From assembly GCA_002337125.1 (NCBI GenBank), contig DDFJ01000001.1:1168208-1232207 (forward strand): 64,000 nt of DNA, written 5' to 3'. The stretch is from Chitinophagaceae bacterium UBA1931. GTDB taxonomy: Bacteria > Bacteroidota > Bacteroidia > Chitinophagales > Chitinophagaceae. Position 1 is the first letter of the stretch; each line of letters opens with the position of its first letter. The position numbers were made by a program, and so were the translations under genes. Below, piece by piece: positions 52,927 to 62,833 of the stretch. A model generated the notes under the pieces. That model searched no databases. It saw only the letters and a list, made by a program, of their open reading frames with translations, and was not told the origin of the DNA.

Positions 52927-55900
52927 TTAGAAGGTTAAGTTTACACCTGCTGTTAACGCTTTAGTATTTGGGTAAGAGTTCCAGTCCACTCCAATTTTTC
53001 CCGAACTGTAGCCAAAACTGTTTACTTCGGGATCAAATCCGGTGTACTTTGTTAAAATGAATAAGTTTCGGCCGGTAAGGTTAACGTTCAAGACTTTTAT
53101 AAATGAATTCGGGAATTTAAATGAATACCCTACAGATGCAGTTGCCAGCCTTAAGAAACTTCCATATTCAATATATCGGTCGATAAAATAGTTATTATCA
53201 TTACCAATTCTTGGATAATTCGTAGGATTAGCATCTGTCCATGCATTATTATAGACACTTTGCAGAATATTCGATTCATTTGTTCCGTTCGGGTTTCCAA
53301 TTCTGATAAGATTACCGTTTACGACCTGGTTACCTTGAACTCCATTGAAAAATAAAGAAAACTCAAGATTTTTGTAACTCATATCAACATTAAATCCATA
53401 AACATATTTTGGATTTGGATTTCCTAGAATCACTTTGTCTTCTGGTGAAATGTCTCCATCTCCGTTTTCGTCTGAAATCCTTAAATCTCCATATGTAACC
53501 GCTTTGCCAAATTGCTTTATTTTACTTATATCATCACTTTTCTGAAAAACTCCGGTTGTACGATAACCATAAAACATTCCCACAGGATATCCCTCAATAA
53601 AAATATTAGCGGGATCTTTGAAATAAGTTCCATTTGATACATTGTCGCCCATGTATGCCACCCATTTATGTGTACCAATTATTTCAGCAGGTCGTCCTAA
53701 TGCAAGAATTTTATTCTGGTTAAATGCGATATTTCCTGTAACATTAATTTCTAAATGTTCTTTCCTGACGATATTTCCTGTAATTGAAAATTCAAGTCCT
53801 TTGTTTTCAATTGTCCCTATATTGGTTGGAATTGTTGCAAACCCTGTAGATGTTGGAATAGTAAAAAACTGGAGCAGGTCTTTGGTTTGCTTGTAATAAG
53901 CATCTGCAGTGAATGAAATTCTGCGGTCAAAGAATTCAATGTCGAGCCCTGCATTATATTGATTGGTTGTTTCCCATGTGAGGTTTTTATTTTGAATATT
54001 GCTAGGTATCACTCCTATTATAAGTGTATTACCCGAAACATAATTGTTTTGGTTGTAGCGTGAATAAGTGTTGTAAGGTGTTATTGATTGATTACCTGTG
54101 CGGCCATAACCAACTCTTAATTTCAGGTTAGAAATCTGGTTGATTTTTTTCATAAACTTCTCTTCTTTTACCTTCCATGCCAGCGCTACTGAAGGGAAGA
54201 AACTACCTTGGCTGTTCACATCAAATTTTGAGCTGTAATCATTTCTGCCAGAAACTGTAATTAGGTATTTATTATTTAATGAGTAGTTGATACGACCTAA
54301 TAATGAAAACAAATTGATTTTTGATTTATCTCTTGTGAAAGGATACAGTAACTGGCCGTAACCAAACCCATCCGTTCTTAATGCTTCAGAAAAAAAGTTT
54401 TCATTTAATATAGAAGATGAGATGATCATTTCATTGTCATACGTTACACCTATTGTGCCATCAATGCGATGATGTTTGTTGAAGATTTTATTAAAGAGTA
54501 ACAGATTTTCAATAGCATAATACTCCCTGTTAAATTGCGATAAACCCAACGATCCGTTAGCAGTTTTACCAACAAAAGTTGTTTTACCAAACCATCTTTT
54601 CCGTTCTTTGTTTCTATAATCGGCTGCAACATTTATTTTATAACTGAATATGGGTGATATTTTGTAAATGGCATTCATAGAAGCAATGAGCCTTTTTTCA
54701 TTTGAAATATCATCATAATCGTTTAGCCATGAATAGGGGTTGTCATAAGGTTCTGATGGATCGGTAAGTTCTGTTTGTGCATTTCCTATAGGATTGGCGG
54801 TGAGCATTTTTGATATAAGGCTGTTGTTGCCTCCACCCAAAGGCTCTGCACCCATCGTCATATTATTTTTTGTGTATTGTCCTGAAATGCTGAGATTCAT
54901 TTTCAGCCTGCTGTTTAAATCCTGGCTCAGATTCAGTTTCATGTCGCCTTGGGTATAACCACTGTTTTTAACAATACCATTGATATTCTTCATTCCGCCT
55001 GCCAGGTAAAATTTTGTTTTCTGATCGTTGGATGCTCCGCTTATTGATAAGCGATGTGTTTGAGTAACACCAACTCTTTGTAAAATATTCTGCCAGTCAA
55101 CATTTTGCAGAGTATCTAATCCATATTTTGGCGTGCGGCCAGCAAGCGCCTCTATTCTGTTAATATAACTTGCATAATCTGTCGCATTCAATAAATGCAG
55201 TTTATTGCTCACTTTAGCATACTCAACTCCTGTTGAATACTGTATAACTGGTTTTCCGCTTTTTCCTTGTTTGGTGGTAATAATTACTACACCATTTGCA
55301 CCACGGCTACCGTAAATAGCTGTCGCCGATGCGTCTTTAAGAATTTCTACACTTTCAATATCCTGGGGATTTATTGCACTCAATGTATTTTGCGCATCCT
55401 GCCCGCTGTTAGATGTTTTGGCCGATTGCGGATCAGCATTGTCCCCTGTAACATTACCTATAATTACACCATCCACTACATACAATGGCTCGTTATCACC
55501 TCGTAATGAATTTGTGCCCCTTATTCTTACTTTTAATGCGCCACCAGGTGCGCCACTGTTTTGCTGAACCTGTACGCCTGCCACTCTTCCCCTCAGAAAT
55601 GCATCAACTGTATTAAACTGTACAGCATCTGTACTTTTAGGTTTTACCGTGGTAATTGCTCCTGTAAGGTCTTTCCTTTTGGCACTTCCATAACCAATTA
55701 CTACCACCTCATCTTGGTTAATGACTACTTTCTGTAATACTATTGTTGCTACTAACGAGCTTTTTAATTTAACTGTTTGAGAGGCATAGCCTACTGAAGT
55801 AAAAACAAGTACAAGAGAAGAATCATTTGCCCTGATTAAAAAATATCCGTTTTCATCTGTTACAACTCCTTTTTGACTGCTTTTGCGTAATACCGAAACG

Positions 55901-56055
55901 CCCTGCAGTGGATTTCCACTTTCATCTTTTACATAACCTTTTATTTGAAAACGTTCCTGGGCAAAAGAAGTAATAAAACTTAAAAGGAATAATATTAGCA
56001 AACCGGAAAAAGGGCTCAAATTTTTCATCTCATTTGATGATCCTGATTTTTTCAT
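52927..56055 (-). CDS. SusC/RagA-type TonB-dependent receptor of the PUL
   Basis: A 1042-residue receptor. The start could be Met1 or Met10 (MKNLSPFSGLLILFLLSFIT). It has the carboxypeptidase-like domain (IKGYVKDESGNPLQGVSVLR), the plug entry VVVIGYGSAKRKDLTGAITT, the SusC signature NPQDIESVEILKDASATAIY and a barrel ending in Phe (ALTAGVNLTF). It imports the oligosaccharides bound by SusD. It is the first gene of the PUL operon, downstream of the hybrid regulator, which probably activates it. Confidence 0.96.
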   Translation of the reverse strand: MKKSGSSNEMKNLSPFSGLLILFLLSFITSFAQERFQIKGYVKDESGNPLQGVSVLRKSSQKGVVTDENGYFLIRANDSSLVLVFTSVGYASQTVKLKSSLVATIVLQKVVINQDEVVVIGYGSAKRKDLTGAITTVKPKSTDAVQFNTVDAFLRGRVAGVQVQQNSGAPGGALKVRIRGTNSLRGDNEPLYVVDGVIIGNVTGDNADPQSAKTSNSGQDAQNTLSAINPQDIESVEILKDASATAIYGSRGANGVVIITTKQGKSGKPVIQYSTGVEYAKVSNKLHLLNATDYASYINRIEALAGRTPKYGLDTLQNVDWQNILQRVGVTQTHRLSISGASNDQKTKFYLAGGMKNINGIVKNSGYTQGDMKLNLSQDLNSRLKMNLSISGQYTKNNMTMGAEPLGGGNNSLISKMLTANPIGNAQTELTDPSEPYDNPYSWLNDYDDISNEKRLIASMNAIYKISPIFSYKINVAADYRNKERKRWFGKTTFVGKTANGSLGLSQFNREYYAIENLLLFNKIFNKHHRIDGTIGVTYDNEMIISSSILNENFFSEALRTDGFGYGQLLYPFTRDKSKINLFSLLGRINYSLNNKYLITVSGRNDYSSKFDVNSQGSFFPSVALAWKVKEEKFMKKINQISNLKLRVGYGRTGNQSITPYNTYSRYNQNNYVSGNTLIIGVIPSNIQNKNLTWETTNQYNAGLDIEFFDRRISFTADAYYKQTKDLLQFFTIPTSTGFATIPTNIGTIENKGLEFSITGNIVRKEHLEINVTGNIAFNQNKILALGRPAEIIGTHKWVAYMGDNVSNGTYFKDPANIFIEGYPVGMFYGYRTTGVFQKSDDISKIKQFGKAVTYGDLRISDENGDGDISPEDKVILGNPNPKYVYGFNVDMSYKNLEFSLFFNGVQGNQVVNGNLIRIGNPNGTNESNILQSVYNNAWTDANPTNYPRIGNDNNYFIDRYIEYGSFLRLATASVGYSFKFPNSFIKVLNVNLTGRNLFILTKYTGFDPEVNSFGYSSGKIGVDWNSYPNTKALTAGVNLTF

Positions 56056-56424
56056 CGCAATCGTTTTTGGTAATAAATTTTTTCTGGTGTAAACATAGTT
56101 GAGGTGCTAACTAAAAGAGTTGAATTATCGTTCTAAAAGGTTTAAAAAACGTTCAAGTAAAAACTAACTAACTGATATTCAATGTAAATATTTTTTTATA
56201 AAAATTTTTCTCCAAAAAAAATATAGCTGCATTCTGTTACATTTTTTCGGTTATTAGTACTTACCAGAATAAGTTAAACTAGCTAAAATTGAAGTATTTA
56301 CAGGGCTTACTAAAGGCTGATTCTGTGCCGGAACCAGTTGAACATATATGCAGAACTCCAGCATGCTGGGCAAAAATGCAGCAATCCGGCCTGGGCAGTT
56401 CATTCAATATTATTAGTTGCCAAT
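56056..56424. other. Promoter region of the PUL operon
   Basis: About 370 AT-rich bases between the end of the hybrid regulator gene and the susC start, both on the minus strand. The AraC-type output of the regulator likely binds here. I could not define a site. No gene seen. Confidence 0.65.
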
Positions 56425-59400
56425 TTAATTCTCTTCCTGAGAATATTCTTTGGGAGATTTTCCAAAATGCTTTTTAAATGCTGTGCTGAAATATTTGGGA
56501 TCGGAGAAGCCTGTCATAAAGGCGACTTCATTGATGTTATATTTTTTCTGTTTGATTAATTCAACAGCTTTACGCAAACGCAACTGCATAATATAATGCT
56601 GAGGAGCTTCGTTGGTAATAGATTTAAACTTCCGGAAAAGCACGGGCCTGCTTACACCCATAAGCCGGCAAAACTTCTCAACTGTAAATTCATTATCGTC
56701 AAGATTTTCGGCAATAATTTCAGTTGCGTTTTTCAACCATAATATATCTTCATCATTCTGAAGCCCTTCATCACTCTGCTCAAATACACTCATTAATTTA
56801 TTTCTGAATCTGAGCCTGTTTGCAAGTAAATTATCAATGCGGGTGAGTATATATGCAAGGTCGAACGGTTTTTTTACATAATCATCAGCCCCGTTCCGGT
56901 AACCTTCCAGCAGGTAATCCCTGTCGTGAATAGCTGTAAGCATAATAACGGGTATATGACAGGTGGTTATGTCCCGTTTAATCGCCCCGCATAATTGAAA
57001 TCCGTTCATTTCCGGCATCATTACATCCGTAATTACGATATCAATTTTATTTTTCTTTACAATTTTTAATCCTTCCAGTCCATCGGTGGCAGCAAATACC
57101 TTGAGCCCGGTTGCAGTGAGTTCTTTTTCGAGGTATAATCTCAATTCATCATTATCTTCAGCTATCAATATTTTTTTCTTCTCTAAATTATTTAAAGTAA
57201 CTGGTCCTATTTCTGGTATTTCTGCAGCTAAGTCTTCCTGTGCAATTAAAAATTCCTTTAACCGGTCGTTTACCAATGGTAACGAAACAGTAAAGAGGCT
57301 GCCTTTACCCATGGAACTTTTAAAGGAAAGTTTACCATGATGCATTTCAATAAGCTCACGAGCAACAGTAAGCCCTATTCCACTACCTGTTACTTTAATG
57401 TTTACAGTATTATCAGCCCTGAAATACCCGCTAAAAACTAAATGTTGTTGGTGCAAAGGAATACCCACACCGGTATCTTCAACCATAATGTTGAGATAAT
57501 TACCATTTTTTTCCGCACTGATGCTTATGTCTTTTTTAGCAGGTGTATATTTTACAGCATTTGAAACCAGGTTATTTAAAACCTTTTCCATTTTATCATG
57601 GTCAAATAAAAGTTTTATTTTTTCAGTAGGCCTCCGGTAAGTGAAATGAATATTTTTTTCTTTCATCAGTGGGGCAAACGATTCTGTAACATCATCAAGC
57701 AGCAAAAGAATATCATCCTCTTTTACCTGCATTTGCATCTTTGTTGCTCCCATTTTCTGATAATCGATAAACTGAGAAACAATGCCTTCCAGCTTTTGAA
57801 TATTTTTCTGGGCTAACTGAATATTCTGTCTTTGTTCTTCGGAAATATTTTCTGCATTAGCCAATGCATTTACAGGACCTTTAATGAGTGTAAGCGGAGT
57901 TCGTATTTCATGCGATATTTTGGTATTTAACCTAAGCCTTTCTGCAAATTTTTTCCTGGCATTCCTTTCCTGTAGAAATTTATAAGCAACCGAAGCCCCA
58001 CCTAAAAGAAGTAAAAAATAACCTAAAAAAGCCCATCCGCTAAACCACCAGGGTGCCTTTATGATTATTGGCATCCTTCGTTCATAACTGATTTCTTCGC
58101 CACTTTTTGAAAAAGTTCTGATTACAAGAGTGTATTTTCCACTACCAAGGTTGGTGTATATGGCAGATGGTACTGTTGAAGGTTGTGACCACTCTTTATC
58201 AAACCCCAAAAGCTTCCAGCTATACAAATGTTTACCTGATACTGCCGGACTTGCGTTAATAAAATCAATTGAAAAAGAATTCTGATAATATTTTAGTTTC
58301 AGTTCGGCCAGTTCATCAAGTTGTTTTGAAATTAAACTATCAGGATCCTGAGGTGTAATTTTTTTATTATTGATGGTCAGGCCTGTAAAAACAATGCTTG
58401 GCTGAAAACCCTTGACAGCAATTTGTTTCGGGTTAAAAATACTGAAGCCATCGGTTGTTCCGACAACGATACTTCCTTCCCTGGTTTTATACACAGCACC
58501 GAAGTTAATCTGACTGCCAGCTAACCCATCTGCCTTTGAGAATGAAGTAACCTTTTTTTCCTTTCGCTGTATATGTGCAATACCTCTGCTTGTTCCAACC
58601 CATAAATTTTTATCGTTATCTTTTACCAGCCCACAAATAACATCTGATGGAAGTCCTTTGTCTGTTTTATAATGCTCTAAAATTCCTTTTGTTTTGCTGA
58701 GGAGAAACAAACCGTTGCCAAATGTACCGATCCATAGTTCACCTGGTGATTCTTCAGTAATACTCACTACCCTGTCGGAAATATTTTGAGTAAATAAATG
58801 ATAAAGCGTATCTCCGTTAACTTTATATATACCTTTTTCCGATCCGATTAAAATATCGCCTTGGCTGTCTTCTATGATGCAATTAACTGCTGAGATGGAT
58901 GAGCGGATCCTGTAAAATTTATTTTTAACAGGATCTAGATAAGATAAGTGGCCCCTTATACCACCTGCCCACAAACGTTGCTTTGAATCAAAAAGCAAAG
59001 CATATACATAATCGGTACCAATTGTACCTGAGTCATCAGCATTAAATAAATAACTTCCGAGAATACGTCCCTGAACATTTGTGTGCAAGATGCCACCGCC
59101 ATAAGTACCTGCCCACAGATTATTACCATGACTATATAAACTGAGAATATTATCTGAAATAATTTTATTGGGAAATACATCCTGGCTGATGTGAATCCAT
59201 TTATTAGTGTTTAAATTTAATTTACTGATTCCATTTCGGGTTCCAAACCAGAGGTTACCGTTTACATCTTCAGCTATAGCTTTTGCAGCATTGTTTTTTA
59301 AGCTGTTGACATTGTTCATTTCGTGCTGAATGTTACGGAACGGCTGTACTTCAGGCATAATGGTGTTTACACCTCCGCCGTAAGTGGTTATCCAGATACG

Positions 59401-60384
59401 GTTATAAATATCTGAATAAATATCGTATGCAGCATTATTACTTAATGATGTAATATCGTCTTCATTTGTTTGATAAATGCCAGAAATATTCAGGTTCCGG
59501 TCTACAACGATTAAACCCCCACCATCGGTTGATACAAAAGAATAATCCTTACCCTTAATGTGAAATATATCTTTTACCGTAAAGGTTCTGAGTGTGGTAC
59601 CAGGTAAACGTACTTGCTGCAGATCATTTTTAATTTCATCATAAACAAAAATGCCTTTATCAGGTGAAGCAATCCAATACCGGCCATATTCATCCTGCGA
59701 AATAATGGAGACAGGAATTTCATTCAACACATCAAGAGCTGGCAGATCATTTATTAATTCATTTGCACTTACCCCATTAATAACAAACCGGTGAATTCCT
59801 TTATTTGTTCCAACCCAGATCAATCCTTTGCTGTCTTGAAAAAAACATCGGACTAACTGGTTAAACTTATTGACATTAGTAATTTTCTGATCGGCTTGGT
59901 TATAAATAAAGAAACCATTGTTACTGCCAATAAATAACTGCCTGTTTCCGTTGCCAGAAGCGAAACTGGTAATTGTTCTGTTTTTTTCAAGCTGGCTGTT
60001 TATTGCTGATTGTAAAACAAAAACATCCTTTTGAATATCATAAAAAAATACAGAGTTCGTGGAAGCTGCCCACACCTGTTTATTTGCATCGGAAAGTATA
60101 AAAGGAACCTGGCTATATGAACTAAAACCTCCAGAACGAAGCGGAAGCGGATAATGAATAAATTTATTTCCATCAAAACGGTCAATACCGGTCATGGTTG
60201 CAAACCACATTAATCCCTTTGAATCCTGGGTTGCTTGAAACACTATATTATTTTGCAAACCTGCTTCTACATTAAACCGGTCAAATTTGAGCTTTTGAGA
60301 CTGGACATAAAAAAAACTAAGTATTGAAAATATAATAAGTATTGCAACCTTGTTTTTACATACACCTTCATACAAATAACACAT
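56425..60384 (-). CDS. Hybrid two-component sensor/AraC regulator of the PUL
   Basis: A 1319-residue hybrid two-component system. It has a signal helix (VAILIIFSILSFFYVQS), about 25-700 beta-propeller repeats (for example GLIWVGTNKGIHRF, ELWIGTFGNGLFLL), a Y_Y_Y domain and a membrane helix near 790 (WWFSGWAFLGYFLLLLGGAS). A histidine kinase follows with His825 (KISHEIRTPLTLIKGP) and ATPase motifs (GIGLTVARELIEMHHGKL), then a receiver with Asp1120 (DIVITDVMMPEMNG) and a C-terminal AraC HTH (EVAFMTGFSDPKYFSTAFKK). It senses an oligosaccharide in the periplasm and activates the adjacent PUL. Confidence 0.96.
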   Translation of the reverse strand: MCYLYEGVCKNKVAILIIFSILSFFYVQSQKLKFDRFNVEAGLQNNIVFQATQDSKGLMWFATMTGIDRFDGNKFIHYPLPLRSGGFSSYSQVPFILSDANKQVWAASTNSVFFYDIQKDVFVLQSAINSQLEKNRTITSFASGNGNRQLFIGSNNGFFIYNQADQKITNVNKFNQLVRCFFQDSKGLIWVGTNKGIHRFVINGVSANELINDLPALDVLNEIPVSIISQDEYGRYWIASPDKGIFVYDEIKNDLQQVRLPGTTLRTFTVKDIFHIKGKDYSFVSTDGGGLIVVDRNLNISGIYQTNEDDITSLSNNAAYDIYSDIYNRIWITTYGGGVNTIMPEVQPFRNIQHEMNNVNSLKNNAAKAIAEDVNGNLWFGTRNGISKLNLNTNKWIHISQDVFPNKIISDNILSLYSHGNNLWAGTYGGGILHTNVQGRILGSYLFNADDSGTIGTDYVYALLFDSKQRLWAGGIRGHLSYLDPVKNKFYRIRSSISAVNCIIEDSQGDILIGSEKGIYKVNGDTLYHLFTQNISDRVVSITEESPGELWIGTFGNGLFLLSKTKGILEHYKTDKGLPSDVICGLVKDNDKNLWVGTSRGIAHIQRKEKKVTSFSKADGLAGSQINFGAVYKTREGSIVVGTTDGFSIFNPKQIAVKGFQPSIVFTGLTINNKKITPQDPDSLISKQLDELAELKLKYYQNSFSIDFINASPAVSGKHLYSWKLLGFDKEWSQPSTVPSAIYTNLGSGKYTLVIRTFSKSGEEISYERRMPIIIKAPWWFSGWAFLGYFLLLLGGASVAYKFLQERNARKKFAERLRLNTKISHEIRTPLTLIKGPVNALANAENISEEQRQNIQLAQKNIQKLEGIVSQFIDYQKMGATKMQMQVKEDDILLLLDDVTESFAPLMKEKNIHFTYRRPTEKIKLLFDHDKMEKVLNNLVSNAVKYTPAKKDISISAEKNGNYLNIMVEDTGVGIPLHQQHLVFSGYFRADNTVNIKVTGSGIGLTVARELIEMHHGKLSFKSSMGKGSLFTVSLPLVNDRLKEFLIAQEDLAAEIPEIGPVTLNNLEKKKILIAEDNDELRLYLEKELTATGLKVFAATDGLEGLKIVKKNKIDIVITDVMMPEMNGFQLCGAIKRDITTCHIPVIMLTAIHDRDYLLEGYRNGADDYVKKPFDLAYILTRIDNLLANRLRFRNKLMSVFEQSDEGLQNDEDILWLKNATEIIAENLDDNEFTVEKFCRLMGVSRPVLFRKFKSITNEAPQHYIMQLRLRKAVELIKQKKYNINEVAFMTGFSDPKYFSTAFKKHFGKSPKEYSQEEN

Positions 60385-60452
60385 TGCCTATCGTTATGAT
60401 GTAAAAATATTGAAGTTTATCTACTAAAAATGAAAATTATTATCCGAGAAAG

Positions 60453-60700
60453 TCACTTATTCATTCCTTTTAATGGCAATATCCCTTTTTGTTGTGCCAT
60501 AAAATCTTGTTTAAAAAAATTGAAAAATAATTGTTGAATAATGTTCATCGCTGTCCGGCTAAGTGTTCATCACTGCTCAGCTGCTGCAGCAATAAAACAG
60601 AAACATCACATCACAAGATTACACCGCACATAAAGGGATTAAAAATCAAAAAGCCCTTTTGGCCATCTTGGCCTCAAAAGCCATCGAATGGAATGTTGAA
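60453..60700 (-). repeat. Dispersed repeat copy 2, with start fragment of the broken gene
   Basis: Matches 36138-36400. It includes ATG 60500 and the first 12 codons (MAQQKGILPLKG), then a stop after MNK, so only a stub of the gene remains. The CAGCTGCTGCAGCAATAAA stretch and GGCC words (TTTTGGCCATCTTGGCCTCA) follow. It ends inside the truncated flavoprotein fragment. Confidence 0.88.
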
Positions 60701-60729
60701 CTCATCGGTATTTTAACAAAAGACCAAAA

Positions 60730-61116
60730 AACCTGTGTGTTTACAATGAATTAAAATCCTTGCCTCATTTCAATCCAGAACTATCTGTGAATAATCCTCA
60801 GGAAAAAATAATCAAACTCAGAAATAAAATCGATCAGGCAGATGGAATCATCATATGTACACCTGAAAATGTTTTCAGCATTCCAGGTGGTTTCAAAAAT
60901 TCAATTGAATGCTGTATTGCAACAACTGTTTTCTCAAGCAAACAATGTTGCCTCATAACTGCTTCTGCTCATGGTCAAAAAGGGGATGAAGAATTGCAGC
61001 TCATCATGAAAACAGCCATGGCAAAATTCAATGAAAACACAACCTTGTTAATACAGTGTATAAAAGGAAAGTTTCATCTGCAGGGGAATTTTAATAAACA
61101 ACGAAACAATAAATGA
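60730..61116 (+). pseudogene. 5'-truncated NAD(P)H-dependent FMN reductase-like gene
   Basis: Frame with KIDQADGIIICTPENVFSIP, GGFKNSIECCIATTVFSSKQ and LITASAHGQKGDEELQLIMK, clearly the middle and end of an NADPH-dependent FMN reductase (flavodoxin fold). The N-terminal FMN-binding loop (about 60 residues) is missing; upstream codons VYNELKSLPHFNPEL are in frame, with no ATG and repeat DNA directly before them. The loop normally reading TPEYxxSIPG has Asn for Tyr. It looks like a remnant cut by the insertion of repeat copy 2. Tail residues (FNKQRNNK) suggest a decayed end. Confidence 0.8.
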
Positions 61117-61261
61117 ACTGGAAAGATTTATTTCTGCATTTATAGGCATATCCAATAATAACTCAATTTAACAAAAACAGTTCCCTGGACTTTTTAACTT
61201 TACTGGTTTATTGTTCATTTTAATACTTCACCAACATTAGTTGTCACAAAAAACAAAATCA

Positions 61262-61795
61262 ATGCGCAAACTGTCACTTTTTATAGCAACAAGTTTGGAT
61301 GGATATATTGCTAAACCAAATGACGATCTGAGCTTTTTAAAACTGGTCGAAAAAGAAGGAGAAGATTATGGCTATGCAGAATTTACTTCATCAATCGACA
61401 CGATTATTCTGGGAAGAAAAACCTATGATTATGTGGTCAGGGAAATCGGCTCTTCACATTATGATAATGGAGAAAGAAACGTATATGTAATTACAAGAAC
61501 AGAAAAACCTCCTGTTGGTAAAACAACATTTTATACGGGCAACTTGACAGAACTGATACAAAAATTAAAAGCAACTAATGGTAAAAACATTTACTGCGAT
61601 GGCGGTGCAGAAATAATAAATGAATTACTCATACACGATCTGATCGACGAATTCATCATCTCTGTTATACCAATTCTTGTAGGAAACGGCACCAGGCTCT
61701 TTAAAGATGGTCGGCCCGAACAGCTACTTGAACTGCTAAGTATTAAAAAATTTAATACAGGACTTACGCAGCTGCATTTCCGTCGGAAGAAATAA
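61262..61795 (+). CDS. RibD C-terminal/dihydrofolate reductase-like protein
   Basis: A frame open from a TTG at 61241, but ATG 61262 (MRKLSLFIATSLDGYIAKPN) is the natural start. The 177-residue protein has the RibD/DHFR fold: LFIATSLDGYIAKPNDDLSF, IILGRKTYDYV, VYVITRTEKP, IYCDGGAEIINELL and DLIDEFIISVIPILVGNGTR, where the GGAEI-type motif binds NADPH. It probably reduces a pterin-like or pyrimidine compound; the exact substrate is unknown. It stands alone on the plus strand between two repeat copies. Confidence 0.92.
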   Translation: MRKLSLFIATSLDGYIAKPNDDLSFLKLVEKEGEDYGYAEFTSSIDTIILGRKTYDYVVREIGSSHYDNGERNVYVITRTEKPPVGKTTFYTGNLTELIQKLKATNGKNIYCDGGAEIINELLIHDLIDEFIISVIPILVGNGTRLFKDGRPEQLLELLSIKKFNTGLTQLHFRRKK

Positions 61796-62162
61796 TATTC
61801 ATACATTTTCTGGCAATGTTTTACACTTGGCAACGCCGCTATTTCATTACATATTTTCAAAAAAACTATTCTTTTCAGCTACATCTTTAAGTTTAACTGG
61901 CCTGATCAATTTCAGTAATAACCTGCTTACAACACATCGTGTCTGAAATTGTTTAAAAACATTTTTTGCTTGTATAGGGCATTTGTAACACGTTTATCAG
62001 ATGTTCAGATGAATTTTGCCCTTGCTTTAGCTGAAAGGAAAAGTAAAATCATAACAGTTAAAATTATATTTTCTCATCAACTTTCCTTACAAGTAAAACC
62101 TGCAGGTCAAATTGTATGTAAGTTCTCTTTTAAAATTAATACTAAATCAAAAAAAGATAGGA
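61796..62162. other. Intergenic, no gene seen
   Basis: A 73-codon frame (61949-62170) lies here but has no homologous look, no good start context and runs into repeat DNA. Nothing else is visible. Confidence 0.5.
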
Positions 62163-62420
62163 ATGAATAATGCTCATCACTGTCCGGGGTCAGTTTTCAT
62201 CACTGCTCAGCTGCTGCAGCAATAAAACATAAACATCACAACACAAGATTACACAGCATAAAAAGGGAATAAAAATGAAAAGGCCGTTTTGGCCATCTTG
62301 GCCGCATTAGGCCGTATTGGTACATTTTGGCCCAAAAGGCCTTACTCCGTACATAAAGCGTACATACAGCGTACATAAAGGGTATATACAGTATGTTATC
62401 CGTCTAAAGCATCAGCAAAC
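62163..62420 (-). repeat. Dispersed repeat copy 3 with GGCC array
   Basis: Close to copy 1 (36172-36420): CAGCTGCTGCAGCAATAAAA, AACACAAGATTACACAGCAT and a GGCC array at 62281-62342 (seven GGCC words). The gene start is absent. Then come several near-repeats of CGTACATAAAG or CGTACATACAG (62350-62390). Confidence 0.88.
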
Positions 62421-62449
62421 AAAAAAGCTTCACAGTATTGTGAAGCTTT
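62421..62449. terminator. Terminator-like hairpin in the repeat
   Basis: AAAGCTTCAC (62424-62433) pairs with GTGAAGCTTT (62440-62449) around AGTATT. An A run lies on the left, so it could work on the minus strand. A weaker version is at 36454-36473. Confidence 0.75.
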
Positions 62450-62453
62450 ACCC

Positions 62454-62833
62454 GTCGGGAGGGCTTTACATTCTTCGAATAATTTCATCGAAGATTTAAT
62501 AACGCTCCACAAAAAAATGCATCCTCTTTTTGGCGACATAAGGTGACAAAACCTGACTTATATGGACAAAATCGGAAAAAGTCGGGAGGGCTTTACATTC
62601 TTCGAATAATTTTATCGAAGATTTAATCACGCTTCACAAAAAAATGCATCCTCTTTTTGGCGACATAAGGTTACAAAACCTGACTTATATGGACAAAATC
62701 GGAAAAAGTCGGGAGGACTTTACATTCTTCAAATGATTTTATCGAAGATTTAATCACGCTCCACAAAAAAATGCATCCTCTTTTTGGCGACATAAAGTGA
62801 CAAACCTGACTTATGTGGACAAAATCGGAAAAA
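62454..62833. repeat. Three 127-bp tandem repeats next to a recombinase
   Basis: Units start at 62454, 62581 and 62708 (127, 127 and 126 bases), each opening GTCGGGAGG and closing GACAAAATCGGAAAAA; a fourth start (GTCGGGA) is at 62834. Inside each lies a small hairpin (TTCGAATAATTTCATCGAA type) and ATGCATCCTCTTTTTGGCGA. The third unit's right end covers the last codons of the recombinase gene. They may be recombination or binding sites of that enzyme. Confidence 0.95.

Noticed and set aside
61949..62170. 73-codon frame before repeat copy 3
   Set aside because: It runs into the repeat and shows no family resemblance.
62317..62499. 60-codon frame over the repeats
   Set aside because: It spans a GGCC array, CGTACATA repeats and a hairpin, so it is a chance frame.
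62454..62833. Possible CRISPR array
   Set aside because: Units are 127 bases, directly abutting and almost identical throughout, with no variable spacers.
62454..62833. Integron cassette array (attC sites)
   Set aside because: No cassettes between units, and the recombinase lacks an obvious integron-integrase insert.
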